From: an uncultured Desulfovibrionaceae bacterium
GTDB taxonomy: Bacteria > Desulfobacterota > Desulfovibrionia > Desulfovibrionales > Desulfovibrionaceae
DNA length: 8,043 bases
Direction: 5' to 3'
Assembly (NCBI GenBank): GCA_947074125.1
Contig: CAMTOM010000053.1
Coordinates: forward strand, 1 to 8,043
Below, piece by piece: positions 1 through 6,910 of the stretch (position 1 is the first letter of the stretch; the number at the start of each line of letters is the position of its first letter). The translations under genes were made by a program, and so were the position numbers. Below the pieces are notes generated by a model, which saw nothing but the letters and a program-made list of their open reading frames with translations, did not search any database and was not told the DNA's origin.

Positions 1-54
1 CACCACGGTGAGGAGTAGGCGCTTTGGTACGTTTTATGAAGGAATGAACGAGTG
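1..54. other. Sequence downstream of the HlyD gene, no gene recognised
   Basis: These 54 bases follow the HlyD stop codon. I see no terminator with a T-run and no clear gene start. The first ten bases, CACCACGGTG, form a small inverted repeat (CACC/GGTG) cut by the window edge, which could be part of a larger structure. Confidence 0.4.
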
Positions 55-1407
55 CTAGCGTTCGCTTAACGCATTCGCTCTTGAGACGAAGATTGGCTTC
101 AGAAGATAACTCAATACTGTTGTCTTACCCGTTCGAATATCCACGTTTGCGACCCTACCAGGGGTAATTGGAAGCTCAGTTCCCTTGTGCTGAATACCGT
201 CATTTTTTGTGCGAACCTTTACGACATAGTAGATATCATTAGTCACAGGATCTCTAATGGTACCAGGACTGATTTGCTCAACAACGCCGTCCAGGCTGCC
301 ATAGATGGCATGGTCATATGCAGTAATTTTCACTGAAGCCTTCTGACCTTGATGAATAAAGGCAATATCAGCAGGGCGGACTCTGGCTTCAACTAACAGA
401 GAGTCTTCTTTGGGAACGATTTCCATGACAATTTCACCAGGCTTGATAACCCCGTTGATTGTCGTGATCTTGATACTGTTGATAACACCATTAACTGGGG
501 AAAGCAGTTCTGTACGCTTGACGCGGTCAGAACCAGTGGTACGCAGTTCCTCCAGGGAAGAACGTTCAGACTTGCGCTTATTGAGTTCTTTCACTGCTTC
601 AGCGCGAAATTCCGCACGGCTGAGTTGCTTGCGCTGTCCAGCTTCTTTAATGGCAGACTCAATTTTGGAGATATTGTTGGTTGCAGCGCTGATTTCACCA
701 CGCAGACGAACAACTTCCTGTTGCAGGTTAAGAAAGTCAACTTCAGGATAGAGATTCTGCTTAACCAATGGGCGTGCCAGATCTGCACGGCGTGAGGCCA
801 GTGAGAGAGCCTGAGAAAAAGTCGATCGACGGTTGGACTGTTCCTGAAGTTCCTGCTTGCGCTGTTCCAGCTGTGATTCCAGCATGCTTTCTTTTTGCTG
901 CTGTTCTATCTGGCGTGTCTTGTGAGCATTTTTTTCGTTTTCAACGATTTGTGGCACAGCATCCATGAGTTCTTTAGAAAACACAGGTTCCTTGTCGTCT
1001 ATTTCTGCCTCAAGACGGATAATAGCAGCAGTGTGCTCGTGAATACGGGTTTCCGTATCACGTACCTGACTTTCTGCGCTCACGTTTTCAATACGAGCCA
1101 GGATCTGATCCTTCTGAACAACCTGTCCTTCACGTACCAGGAGTTCTTTCAGAATGCCACCTTCAAGATGCTGTATTTCTTGGTTTTTCCCTGAAGGCAC
1201 CAACTGTCCCATGGCTCGACTGACTTCATCAATACTTGCCCAGGCAGCCCAGGCGATAAAGACAAAAATCAGAGAACTCAGGAGGATAGACATCCTGTGC
1301 CGGCTTGGATCTCCCTGATTATGCCAGGCAGCATCCAAAGCACCCATGTACTTCAGCTCTTCATTCGCGCTGATAGCTTCTTCTTCTTTTTCTCTATAGA
1401 TAGGCAT
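55..1407 (-). CDS. HlyD-family type I secretion membrane fusion protein (periplasmic adaptor)
   Basis: This is the adaptor that links the inner-membrane ABC exporter to the TolC-like channel across the periplasm. The 450 residues match the usual HlyD/LapC length. A short charged cytoplasmic N-terminus is followed by one membrane helix at about residues 39-58. The first half of the lipoyl/barrel-sandwich domain is at about 70-105 (HLEGGILKELLVREGQ). A long, Gln/Glu/Lys/Arg-rich coiled-coil hairpin spans about 110-290. The second lipoyl half is at about 300-335 (LLSPVNGVI, KPGEIVMEIVP), and a beta-barrel region follows. The C-terminus has the family signature PGRVANVDIRTGKTTVLSYL and ends in ALSER. 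The start is supported by AGGA eight bases upstream. The gene lies 62 bases after the ABC gene, so the two are very probably cotranscribed. The family assignment is secure; the exact substrate is unknown. Confidence 0.96.
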   Translation of the reverse strand: MPIYREKEEEAISANEELKYMGALDAAWHNQGDPSRHRMSILLSSLIFVFIAWAAWASIDEVSRAMGQLVPSGKNQEIQHLEGGILKELLVREGQVVQKDQILARIENVSAESQVRDTETRIHEHTAAIIRLEAEIDDKEPVFSKELMDAVPQIVENEKNAHKTRQIEQQQKESMLESQLEQRKQELQEQSNRRSTFSQALSLASRRADLARPLVKQNLYPEVDFLNLQQEVVRLRGEISAATNNISKIESAIKEAGQRKQLSRAEFRAEAVKELNKRKSERSSLEELRTTGSDRVKRTELLSPVNGVINSIKITTINGVIKPGEIVMEIVPKEDSLLVEARVRPADIAFIHQGQKASVKITAYDHAIYGSLDGVVEQISPGTIRDPVTNDIYYVVKVRTKNDGIQHKGTELPITPGRVANVDIRTGKTTVLSYLLKPIFVSRANALSER

Positions 1408-1415
1408 TCTTCATT

Positions 1416-1419
1416 TCCT
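1416..1419 (-). promoter_or_regulatory. Shine-Dalgarno for the HlyD-family gene
   Basis: The minus strand reads AGGA here, eight bases before the ATG at 1407. This fits normal initiation and supports the chosen start. No promoter or terminator is evident in the 62 bases between the ABC stop and this start, consistent with cotranscription. Confidence 0.7.
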
Positions 1420-1469
1420 GCAAACAAAAGTAATAAGGTGTTGCTCTCGTGGCTCTTGTCAATTCAGGC

Positions 1470-4400
1470 CTAGCCTCTCAGGCGCTTGAGAACCTCGTGC
1501 TTGGGACCATCAGCGACAATAATGCCATCGGAAAGAACAATAACGCGATCTACCAAATCAAGCAAACTCATACGATGCATATTAATAATCAGAGTCTTAT
1601 TTTTCAAGATGGTGCGCAGACGATTTTTAATAGCGGTTTCTGTCAGACCATCAATGTTACTTGTAGGTTCATCAAGGATGATAACATCAGGATCATGGAG
1701 CAGGGCACGTGCCAGCGACACAGCCTGTCTCTGTCCACCAGAGAGATTATTGCCGCGCTCTCCAACCTGCATGGCAAAACCAGCAGGATTTTGACGGACA
1801 AAGTCTGTGACGCCTGCGAGCCAGGCAGCACGCAGAATAAGCTGGTCTTTAATATACGGTGTGCCAAGAGCGATGTTATCACGCACACTACCGTGGAAGA
1901 GCACGGCTTCTTGTGGCATGAAACCGATGCGGGTACGCAATTCAGTAATATCAAGCTGGCGCAAGTCCACACCACCGAATTTCACCGCACCTTCAGAAGG
2001 CTCATACAGGCCTACCAAAAGGCGTGTTAAGGTACTCTTGCCAGAACCCATGTTACCAATAATCGCCACTTTTTCACCAGGACGGATAATCAGGTTCATA
2101 TCACGGATGGTAGGTACATGCGCACCACTATAGGTGAATGAAGCATGGGTGAATTCCAGTGAATGGGGCAAATGTCCGAAGTCGACATTGGGAGCTTCAG
2201 ATTTGCGTTCGGGAGGCAGATCCATGAGGCGGTTCAGGGTTGTCAGGGCAATGCGAGCCTGCTGGTAGCGTGTCAGAAGCATAGCCAACTGAACGATAAA
2301 TGACATGGCCCGACCAATAAGCATGTTACAGGCGATAAGACCACCGACTGTCATGGCATTTTCACCAATGAGATACACACCCCAGATAATCAGGGCAATG
2401 GAGACTACGTGTGCGATAAAGAGGGCGAGGTTTACAGCGTAAACATTTACCTTTTTTTCTCTTTCGGTGTTGCCGGCACAGTAGCCTACAATTTTTTCCC
2501 AAATCTGGAGCATCCGGTTTTCAGCGGCAGCCATCTTGATGGCTTCAAGGCCGGTAACCAGTTCAACCAGATGGGCGTTCTTTTCGATATTACCTTCATG
2601 GCTGACAATGGAGTAGCGCCGCAGGGTTCTTTGGGCTGAGTAGACAGCAAACAGAAGGAAAAATACCGCAAAAATTGGAATGATAACAATGCTGCCACCG
2701 ATGAACGCTACGATGAACAGGAAGAAGACAAGGAAGGGCAAGTCGACCAGTGTCAGCAGGGTAGTGGCACTGAAAAAGTCGCGCAACATGGCAAACTCAT
2801 TCATGTTATTCATGAGAGCCCCTGAAGACGCTGGTCTGTCAGCCATACGCATGCCCAAGATCTGCTGCATAAGGCGTGTGGAGAGCACAACATCAATATT
2901 GCGGCTCGCCCGTTCAGTAAACATACTACGCATCAAGCGCAGGAAGAATTCAAAAACATAACCAACAATAGCGCCAGCCCCCAATACCCACAAGGTTTCA
3001 TAGGCAAGGTTGGGAACAACACGGTCATACACGTTCATGATGAACAAGGGAGCAATAAGAGCAAGCAGGTTCGTCACCAAAGAGATGAGTACGACCTGTT
3101 TGTACATGGGAGAATAGTGTAAAATAACATCCCAGAACCAGCGACGCTCACCTGCCTGTGCCAAAGGACGCAGCAGGCGGTCTTCATCGGGATCAAGGGA
3201 GGCAAACAAGGCGTAACCAGAATATTCCTGAATCAGGGAATCCAGAGGAACACTTGTGCTGTCATGGCCAAATTCAGGGAAAATAACTTCAGCAGTATTT
3301 TCTTCCGCATTGAGGGAAGTCAGTACACAACTGCGGTTGCCTGTAAGCATCAAAAGACAGGGCAGAACCAGGTGTGAAATTTCCGAGAGATTGGGACGGT
3401 GCACAAGGCGCGAATCCAAACCCAAAGAACGTGCGGCACGCTGACAGGCTGCCATGGAAGGGGCACTGTTGCCGAGGGCAGACTGAAGATGTGCACCTGA
3501 GATGCGTTTTCCATGGAGGCGGAAAAGTGTGATCAGGCTCTGGAGGAAAGGCGGCAAGAAGTCAACCTCACTTGGAGCAAGTCCCAACTCTTGTGGGGCT
3601 GCCTGTTGTGGGGGAGCTGAGGCATTGGAAGAGTTCAGAATAGCCTCATCTCGCTTGGTTGAAATACGTACCGTGGATTCCTCGGAAGTATCTTGGGGTG
3701 CCAGTGGGTTGTCAGGCTGAATGGGTTCGTGTGCTTCTGCATCACCGATCAAGGTATCAGAGGTGTGAGGTGTAGATGCTGCAATATGGGAAGCTGCGGC
3801 AGTGGTGTCCTGATCATTTTGGCTATCTGCGGCAGAGGAATTGGTGGTGGTAACGGGCTCTTCCCCCTGTTGTTTTTCCGCATGTGACTGACCCGTAGAA
3901 GTTTGCTCGAAAATAGCTCTACCCTCGGTTGAAAAAGTGTGAATAGTACCCGTCTGCGCCCCCTGCGCGGACGATGTTTCCGTCGCATGGGCGGAAACTG
4001 AAGTTGATATCAAAGGAGTATCAGTATGTTGTGCCTCATGATTCTCGTGATCAGAAGGCTTATGGGCAACAGTGGTGCTGAATGTTTCGTCTCTGAGCAG
4101 AGAAGCAAAAGGATCGTCTGAAGTTGTGGAAACTTTAGACTTTTCCCTGGTTTGAGACAGTGGTGCTGTTGCGCTGCTATTCGTATCCCTTTCAGAGTGG
4201 GAATGCAATATCCTGCTGCCCAGAGATATCGATGAAGACTCGTCTTTAGAGGGGTCTGCGCTTTTTTCCGTAGCAAGCAAAGCACTCATAAAGCTGGCAG
4301 TACTGTTATTGTTGGGATTCGAAGAAGGAGTAATGTTGTCTGAAGTATTATTGGTAAAATCGTCGAAAACAGTGCTTCGCAGGGTAACTCGATTGGAAGC

Positions 4401-4982
4401 GGTTTCAACAGCCGTATGATTTTCTTGTGGTGTGAAATCATTGGCCTGTGCGAATACGGTACTCTTAAGCAATACGGAGTTCAAACCACTGCCTGTGGCG
4501 CTAAAAGGCATGCGCCCAGGTAAAAGATCGGTTCCTGGAGTGAGCACTTCTTCTGGGGAAGGTTCTATGCGAATAAGAGAAGAGCGCAGTGTGCTTGCCT
4601 GTGGTGCCGCATCCGATGTCTTTTCAGAATCAGGTTGTGGCAGCAGGGAAGAAGGAAAAGGATTATTTTTACGCGACTGCGCTGTATCTGAAGAGGGTGA
4701 GACAAGATCTTCTTCTTCAGTACGCGAATACGAAGAGGAAAAAGAAGTTTTCTCAGTATCAGATGACGCTGTTCCCTGAAGAAGATTTGATGCGGGGACA
4801 GCAGATGTCTGTGAAGACGAAGCTTCCTTGAACGCACTTTCAATTCTAAGGGGGTGTTCCTGATAGTTGGATGGTGCAACGCTTTCTTGCTCAGCATGCA
4901 GGAGAGATTTTTCCTGAAGCACGATAACGCGCTCATTAGTCGAGGGGGTGGCTGTCTTTCTTTCTTCGGTACTGCGAGCCAT
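1470..4982 (-). CDS. Type I secretion ABC permease/ATPase with long N-terminal extension and degenerate C39-like domain
   Basis: This inner-membrane exporter powers secretion of a protein substrate by ATP hydrolysis. Residues about 471-1170 form a complete T1SS ABC protein of about 700 residues, the usual HlyB/LapB size. A C39-like domain is at about 475-597. Six hydrophobic segments lie at about 625-650, 664-684, 739-762, 764-783, 849-871 and 878-902. The nucleotide-binding domain spans about 940-1170. It has Walker A GNMGSGKST (976-984), Q-loop Q1024, signature LSGGQ (1080-1084), Walker B VIILDEP (1100-1106), D-loop SNID and switch His1136, so it looks fully active. The C39-like domain lacks the protease Cys (Pro478 in my alignment) and His (Arg550), as in CLD domains of RTX exporters, so no leader cleavage is expected. 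Residues 1-470 are an extra low-complexity, Ser/Thr-rich region (136 of 470 by hand count) with no Cys or Trp and no membrane segment. The ATG at 4982 has AGAGG seven bases upstream, so the extension belongs to the ORF and is probably translated. Confidence 0.96.
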   Translation of the reverse strand: MARSTEERKTATPSTNERVIVLQEKSLLHAEQESVAPSNYQEHPLRIESAFKEASSSQTSAVPASNLLQGTASSDTEKTSFSSSYSRTEEEDLVSPSSDTAQSRKNNPFPSSLLPQPDSEKTSDAAPQASTLRSSLIRIEPSPEEVLTPGTDLLPGRMPFSATGSGLNSVLLKSTVFAQANDFTPQENHTAVETASNRVTLRSTVFDDFTNNTSDNITPSSNPNNNSTASFMSALLATEKSADPSKDESSSISLGSRILHSHSERDTNSSATAPLSQTREKSKVSTTSDDPFASLLRDETFSTTVAHKPSDHENHEAQHTDTPLISTSVSAHATETSSAQGAQTGTIHTFSTEGRAIFEQTSTGQSHAEKQQGEEPVTTTNSSAADSQNDQDTTAAASHIAASTPHTSDTLIGDAEAHEPIQPDNPLAPQDTSEESTVRISTKRDEAILNSSNASAPPQQAAPQELGLAPSEVDFLPPFLQSLITLFRLHGKRISGAHLQSALGNSAPSMAACQRAARSLGLDSRLVHRPNLSEISHLVLPCLLMLTGNRSCVLTSLNAEENTAEVIFPEFGHDSTSVPLDSLIQEYSGYALFASLDPDEDRLLRPLAQAGERRWFWDVILHYSPMYKQVVLISLVTNLLALIAPLFIMNVYDRVVPNLAYETLWVLGAGAIVGYVFEFFLRLMRSMFTERASRNIDVVLSTRLMQQILGMRMADRPASSGALMNNMNEFAMLRDFFSATTLLTLVDLPFLVFFLFIVAFIGGSIVIIPIFAVFFLLFAVYSAQRTLRRYSIVSHEGNIEKNAHLVELVTGLEAIKMAAAENRMLQIWEKIVGYCAGNTEREKKVNVYAVNLALFIAHVVSIALIIWGVYLIGENAMTVGGLIACNMLIGRAMSFIVQLAMLLTRYQQARIALTTLNRLMDLPPERKSEAPNVDFGHLPHSLEFTHASFTYSGAHVPTIRDMNLIIRPGEKVAIIGNMGSGKSTLTRLLVGLYEPSEGAVKFGGVDLRQLDITELRTRIGFMPQEAVLFHGSVRDNIALGTPYIKDQLILRAAWLAGVTDFVRQNPAGFAMQVGERGNNLSGGQRQAVSLARALLHDPDVIILDEPTSNIDGLTETAIKNRLRTILKNKTLIINMHRMSLLDLVDRVIVLSDGIIVADGPKHEVLKRLRG

Positions 4983-4987
4983 CTTTG

Positions 4988-5020
4988 CGCCTCTGCACTG
5001 TTACTGGTGAAAAGGAGGCG
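4988..5020 (-). promoter_or_regulatory. Potential hairpin covering the ABC gene ribosome binding site
   Basis: In the transcript, CGCCTC (5020-5015) can pair with GAGGCG (4993-4988), leaving a 21-base loop. The 3' arm contains most of the AGAGG Shine-Dalgarno sequence, so the fold could limit translation of the ABC gene. The stem is only six base pairs with a long loop, so it may be weak. Any regulatory role is inference. Confidence 0.35.
4990..4994 (-). promoter_or_regulatory. Shine-Dalgarno for the ABC exporter gene
   Basis: The minus strand reads AGAGG seven bases before the ATG at 4982. This supports translation from 4982, and so inclusion of the 470-residue extension, rather than from an internal start nearer the C39-like domain. 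The same bases form the 3' arm of a potential hairpin (4988-5020). Confidence 0.65.
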
Positions 5021-5104
5021 TCATACCGAAAAAGCGCTCGAGAGGCTGATCGGATTCTGCCATCCATATGCCATACACCTGTAAGGCGCATTTGTTGACG
5101 GTGT

Positions 5105-5129
5105 ACCAGCGTCCCATCCGTATGCTGGT
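5105..5129 (-). repeat. Small inverted repeat in the gap between TolC and ABC genes
   Basis: ACCAGC at 5105-5110 and its exact complement GCTGGT at 5124-5129 are separated by 13 bases. This is one of several dyads in the 291-base gap. No T-run follows on either strand, so it is not an intrinsic terminator. The short stem may be a chance match. Confidence 0.3.
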
Positions 5130-5162
5130 TGCCACAACTGTTTTTTTGCACCTTATAGACGG

Positions 5163-5201
5163 GGTACAGAGCCCGACTCATATGAATCCAGGCTCTGTAC
5201 C
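5163..5201. repeat. Perfect 11-bp inverted repeat, strongest hairpin in the TolC-ABC gap
   Basis: GGTACAGAGCC at 5163-5173 is exactly complementary to GGCTCTGTACC at 5191-5201. Within the 17-base spacer, TCATATGA (5178-5185) is itself a palindrome, and GA/TC pairs can extend the stem past a small bulge. On the minus strand no U-tract follows, so a classic terminator is unlikely. It could be an mRNA-stabilising or processing hairpin between the TolC and ABC cistrons, or a DNA operator upstream of the ABC gene. The symmetry is visible in the sequence; the role is unknown. Confidence 0.6.
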
Positions 5202-5222
5202 AATCGTAAACATTAAGCCTCG

Positions 5223-5241
5223 CTTATTCTCTGGGAATAAG
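5223..5241 (-). repeat. Hairpin just downstream of the TolC-like stop codon
   Basis: CTTATTC (5223-5229) and GAATAAG (5235-5241) form a perfect 7-bp stem with a 5-base loop, 32 bases after the TolC-like stop. CCTC and GAGG bases at 5218-5221 and 5254-5257 could add an outer stem. A tandem repeat of GAGCTTT (5241-5254) lies beside it. The T-run needed for an intrinsic terminator is missing, so transcript end protection or attenuation is more likely than full termination. Confidence 0.4.
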
Positions 5242-5273
5242 AGCTTTGAGCTTTGAGGTAATGAAAACGCCGT

Positions 5274-6662
5274 CTACCAGTTATTGGTGATGTCTTCAAG
5301 AGGCAGAGGAGGCGTTTCCAGCTGCAGTTCAGGCAGCAACTGGCCTTCAAGAGCCAGGAGCTTGTAAGCTGCGATAACTTTGTTGGCTCTGGCATTAGTG
5401 AGGTTAACAGACGAGCTGTAGAGTTCACTTTCTGCATCAAGCACATCCAGCAGGGAGCGCATGCCCATGGTGTATTGGCGCATGTAAGCATCGCGGGTGC
5501 GGATGTTGTATTCCAGAGCTGATGCATAAGACTTTTCCAGTTCCAAGTAGGTGTTGTAATTCGTCCAGGTTGTTTTTACATCCTGAATGACACTGTCAGC
5601 TACAGAGTGAAGATCCTGGCGAGTCTGACGCATGCTTGCGGACTGAGCTTTATAAGCGGCTCTGTCAGCACCACCGTTAAAGAGGTTCCAAGTAGCTTGG
5701 ATACCAGCACTCAAGTCGACCTGGTTGTCATTATATTCCTGCTTGGTCTGAGGACCGCTTGCAGTCATATAGGTCTTCTTGTGAGAGCCGCTGGCAGGGT
5801 CTGTGTAACCTGCAGCACCTACCAGAGAAACCTGTGGATGGAAGGCGGCGGCAAGTTTGTCACGTTCGCTCTGTGCAGTCTTTACATCGGACTTGTACGC
5901 ATTAACTTTAGGGTTGCTGTTAAGGGCAGCGTCAACTGCAGCATCAACTGCGCTGTAAGCAGGTGATGGAGCGGTAGCAACGACCAAATCAGCAGGGGCA
6001 GCTTTGCCTGTCAGCTGGGCATAAATGGTATGGGCATTGTCGAAAGCAGCAATGGATTCAGACAGAGTTGCTTCAGAACGGAGCAGACGACCCATAGCCT
6101 GGGTGTAGTCAGCTGTGGTGCCAACACCAGAACGGCTGAGGCTGCTCTGTTTGTTCAAGATTTCTCTGTGCATTTTTACATACGTACGGGTCAGACCCAC
6201 AACAGTCTGGCGGGTAAGCACGTCGGTATGGGCAATGATGCCTTCCAGGGCAAGAGAAGTCGATGTGTCAAATACGCGATGGTCAATGGATTCCAAACGG
6301 AATTCAGAAGCGCGTACAGAATTCAGTGTGGCAAGACCATCCCACAGGGTCTGGGAAAGCTGCAAGCTGGCAGAAAAACCTGTGTCGTAGTTGTCGCCAT
6401 TAACCCAAGGGTGTTTTTGGGTCTGCTTTTCAGACAGAGTACCCTGAGCGCTTGCATCCAACTTGGGGAACCAGCCAGCACGTGCCTGCTGGAGATTGTA
6501 TTCCAGTGCAACCTTATTTTCCTGGATGGACTTCAGGGAGGGGTTGTAATCCAGAACTGCCTTTACCGTGTCATAAATAGTAGTCTGAGCCTGAGCAACA
6601 CTGAAACTTCCCAGAATCAGTGCGACTGTCGCCAGTTTTCCAAAATATCCTTTACTCATCAT
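5274..6662 (-). CDS. TolC-family outer-membrane efflux/secretion channel protein
   Basis: This is the outer-membrane beta-barrel and periplasmic alpha-helical tunnel of the T1SS, expected to act as a trimer. The 462 residues match the TolC/LapE size. A Sec signal peptide is visible: basic MMSKGYFGK, hydrophobic LATVALILGSFSV, and a likely cut after AQA at residue 25. The two internally repeated OEP halves are clear. VLDYNPSLKSIQ (37-48) resembles ALNSNPKVNAYK (246-257). LSQTLWDG (102-109) resembles ATWNLFNGG (323-331). GVGTTADYTQAMGRLLRSEA (179-198) resembles TMGMRSLLDVLDAESELYSS (398-417). Two ATG codons are adjacent (6662 and 6659). AGGAG lies four bases before the first and seven before the second, so the second may be the true start. 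A promoter-like site lies about 100 bases upstream. The family call is firm. A general drug-efflux role is possible for TolC proteins, but the neighbours point to protein export. Confidence 0.95.
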   Translation of the reverse strand: MMSKGYFGKLATVALILGSFSVAQAQTTIYDTVKAVLDYNPSLKSIQENKVALEYNLQQARAGWFPKLDASAQGTLSEKQTQKHPWVNGDNYDTGFSASLQLSQTLWDGLATLNSVRASEFRLESIDHRVFDTSTSLALEGIIAHTDVLTRQTVVGLTRTYVKMHREILNKQSSLSRSGVGTTADYTQAMGRLLRSEATLSESIAAFDNAHTIYAQLTGKAAPADLVVATAPSPAYSAVDAAVDAALNSNPKVNAYKSDVKTAQSERDKLAAAFHPQVSLVGAAGYTDPASGSHKKTYMTASGPQTKQEYNDNQVDLSAGIQATWNLFNGGADRAAYKAQSASMRQTRQDLHSVADSVIQDVKTTWTNYNTYLELEKSYASALEYNIRTRDAYMRQYTMGMRSLLDVLDAESELYSSSVNLTNARANKVIAAYKLLALEGQLLPELQLETPPLPLEDITNNW

Positions 6663-6666
6663 CCGT

Positions 6667-6671
6667 CTCCT
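6667..6671 (-). promoter_or_regulatory. Shine-Dalgarno for the TolC-family gene, start choice ambiguous
   Basis: AGGAG on the minus strand is four bases from the ATG at 6662 and seven bases from the next ATG at 6659. The usual spacing favours 6659, which would remove only the first Met and leave the signal peptide intact. Confidence 0.65.
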
Positions 6672-6760
6672 ATAAAGTTGTGCCTGTTGTATGACTTTCT
6701 GCGAACAGAGTCTCTTTACACCTGCTTAAATTGTAAGAAGGTGAGGTTGAGCACGAGGTG

Positions 6761-6790
6761 AATATTTCATATATGTCTGTATTTCGTCAA
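6761..6790 (-). promoter_or_regulatory. Sigma70-like promoter for the TolC-family gene
   Basis: On the minus strand, TTGACG (6790-6785, five of six matches to the -35 consensus) is followed by an 18-base spacer ending in TGA, then AATATT (6766-6761, four of six matches to the -10). The TG just before the -10 makes it an extended -10 type. Transcription would start near 6754, leaving a leader of about 90 bases. The DNA upstream is very AT-rich (6841-6900). Directly repeated ATGGTG elements (6817-6822 and 6825-6830, plus strand) lie upstream of the -35. The promoter suggests that the exporter genes can be expressed separately from the cyclase gene. Confidence 0.5.
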
Positions 6791-6910
6791 GCTTTTTTCA
6801 TGGGCTAGACTTTCAGATGGTGCTATGGTGGCGAATCTCTTAGTAAAAATTTTTAAACTATCTTTTTTTGGATGTAAATGATTTTTTTTTAACATAAATT
6901 TTGTTGCAAA

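Larger units (their letters stand above)
6663..6910. other. AT-rich intergenic region between cyclase and TolC-family genes
   Basis: This 248-base gap holds no credible ORF. Its right part (6840-6910) has runs of A and T, including AAAAATTTTT-type sequence, but no GC-rich hairpin with a T-run after the cyclase stop. Read-through from the cyclase gene into the TolC-family gene therefore cannot be excluded. The only clear signals are the promoter-like site at 6761-6790 and the TolC Shine-Dalgarno sequence. Confidence 0.6.

Noticed and set aside
1449..2030. Plus-strand 193-codon open frame
   Set aside because: It lies wholly opposite the conserved ATP-binding domain of the ABC gene, apart from its first bases, and its translation resembles no family I know. 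It is best explained as a shadow frame.
3573..4982. ABC extension as a separate upstream gene fused by a sequencing error
   Set aside because: The frame is continuous into the C39-like domain, there is no second Shine-Dalgarno with a start near residue 470, and the extension resembles no independent protein family.
4936..5181. Minus-strand 81-codon frame spanning the TolC-ABC gap
   Set aside because: It overlaps the ABC start in another frame, runs through the hairpins and Shine-Dalgarno of the ABC gene, and has no family resemblance. Most likely non-coding leader.
5163..5201. Perfect inverted repeat as an intrinsic terminator
   Set aside because: Neither strand has a T-run after the stem, so it does not meet the usual criteria for termination.
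6030..6761. Plus-strand 243-codon open frame
   Set aside because: It runs antisense to the TolC-family gene, including its signal peptide, and across the promoter region. The TolC frame has clear family features and this one has none.
6840..6910. A/T runs after the cyclase stop as a terminator
   Set aside because: Only weak AT hairpins such as AACAAAATTTATGTT are present, without a stable GC stem, and on the minus strand the following run is A, not T.
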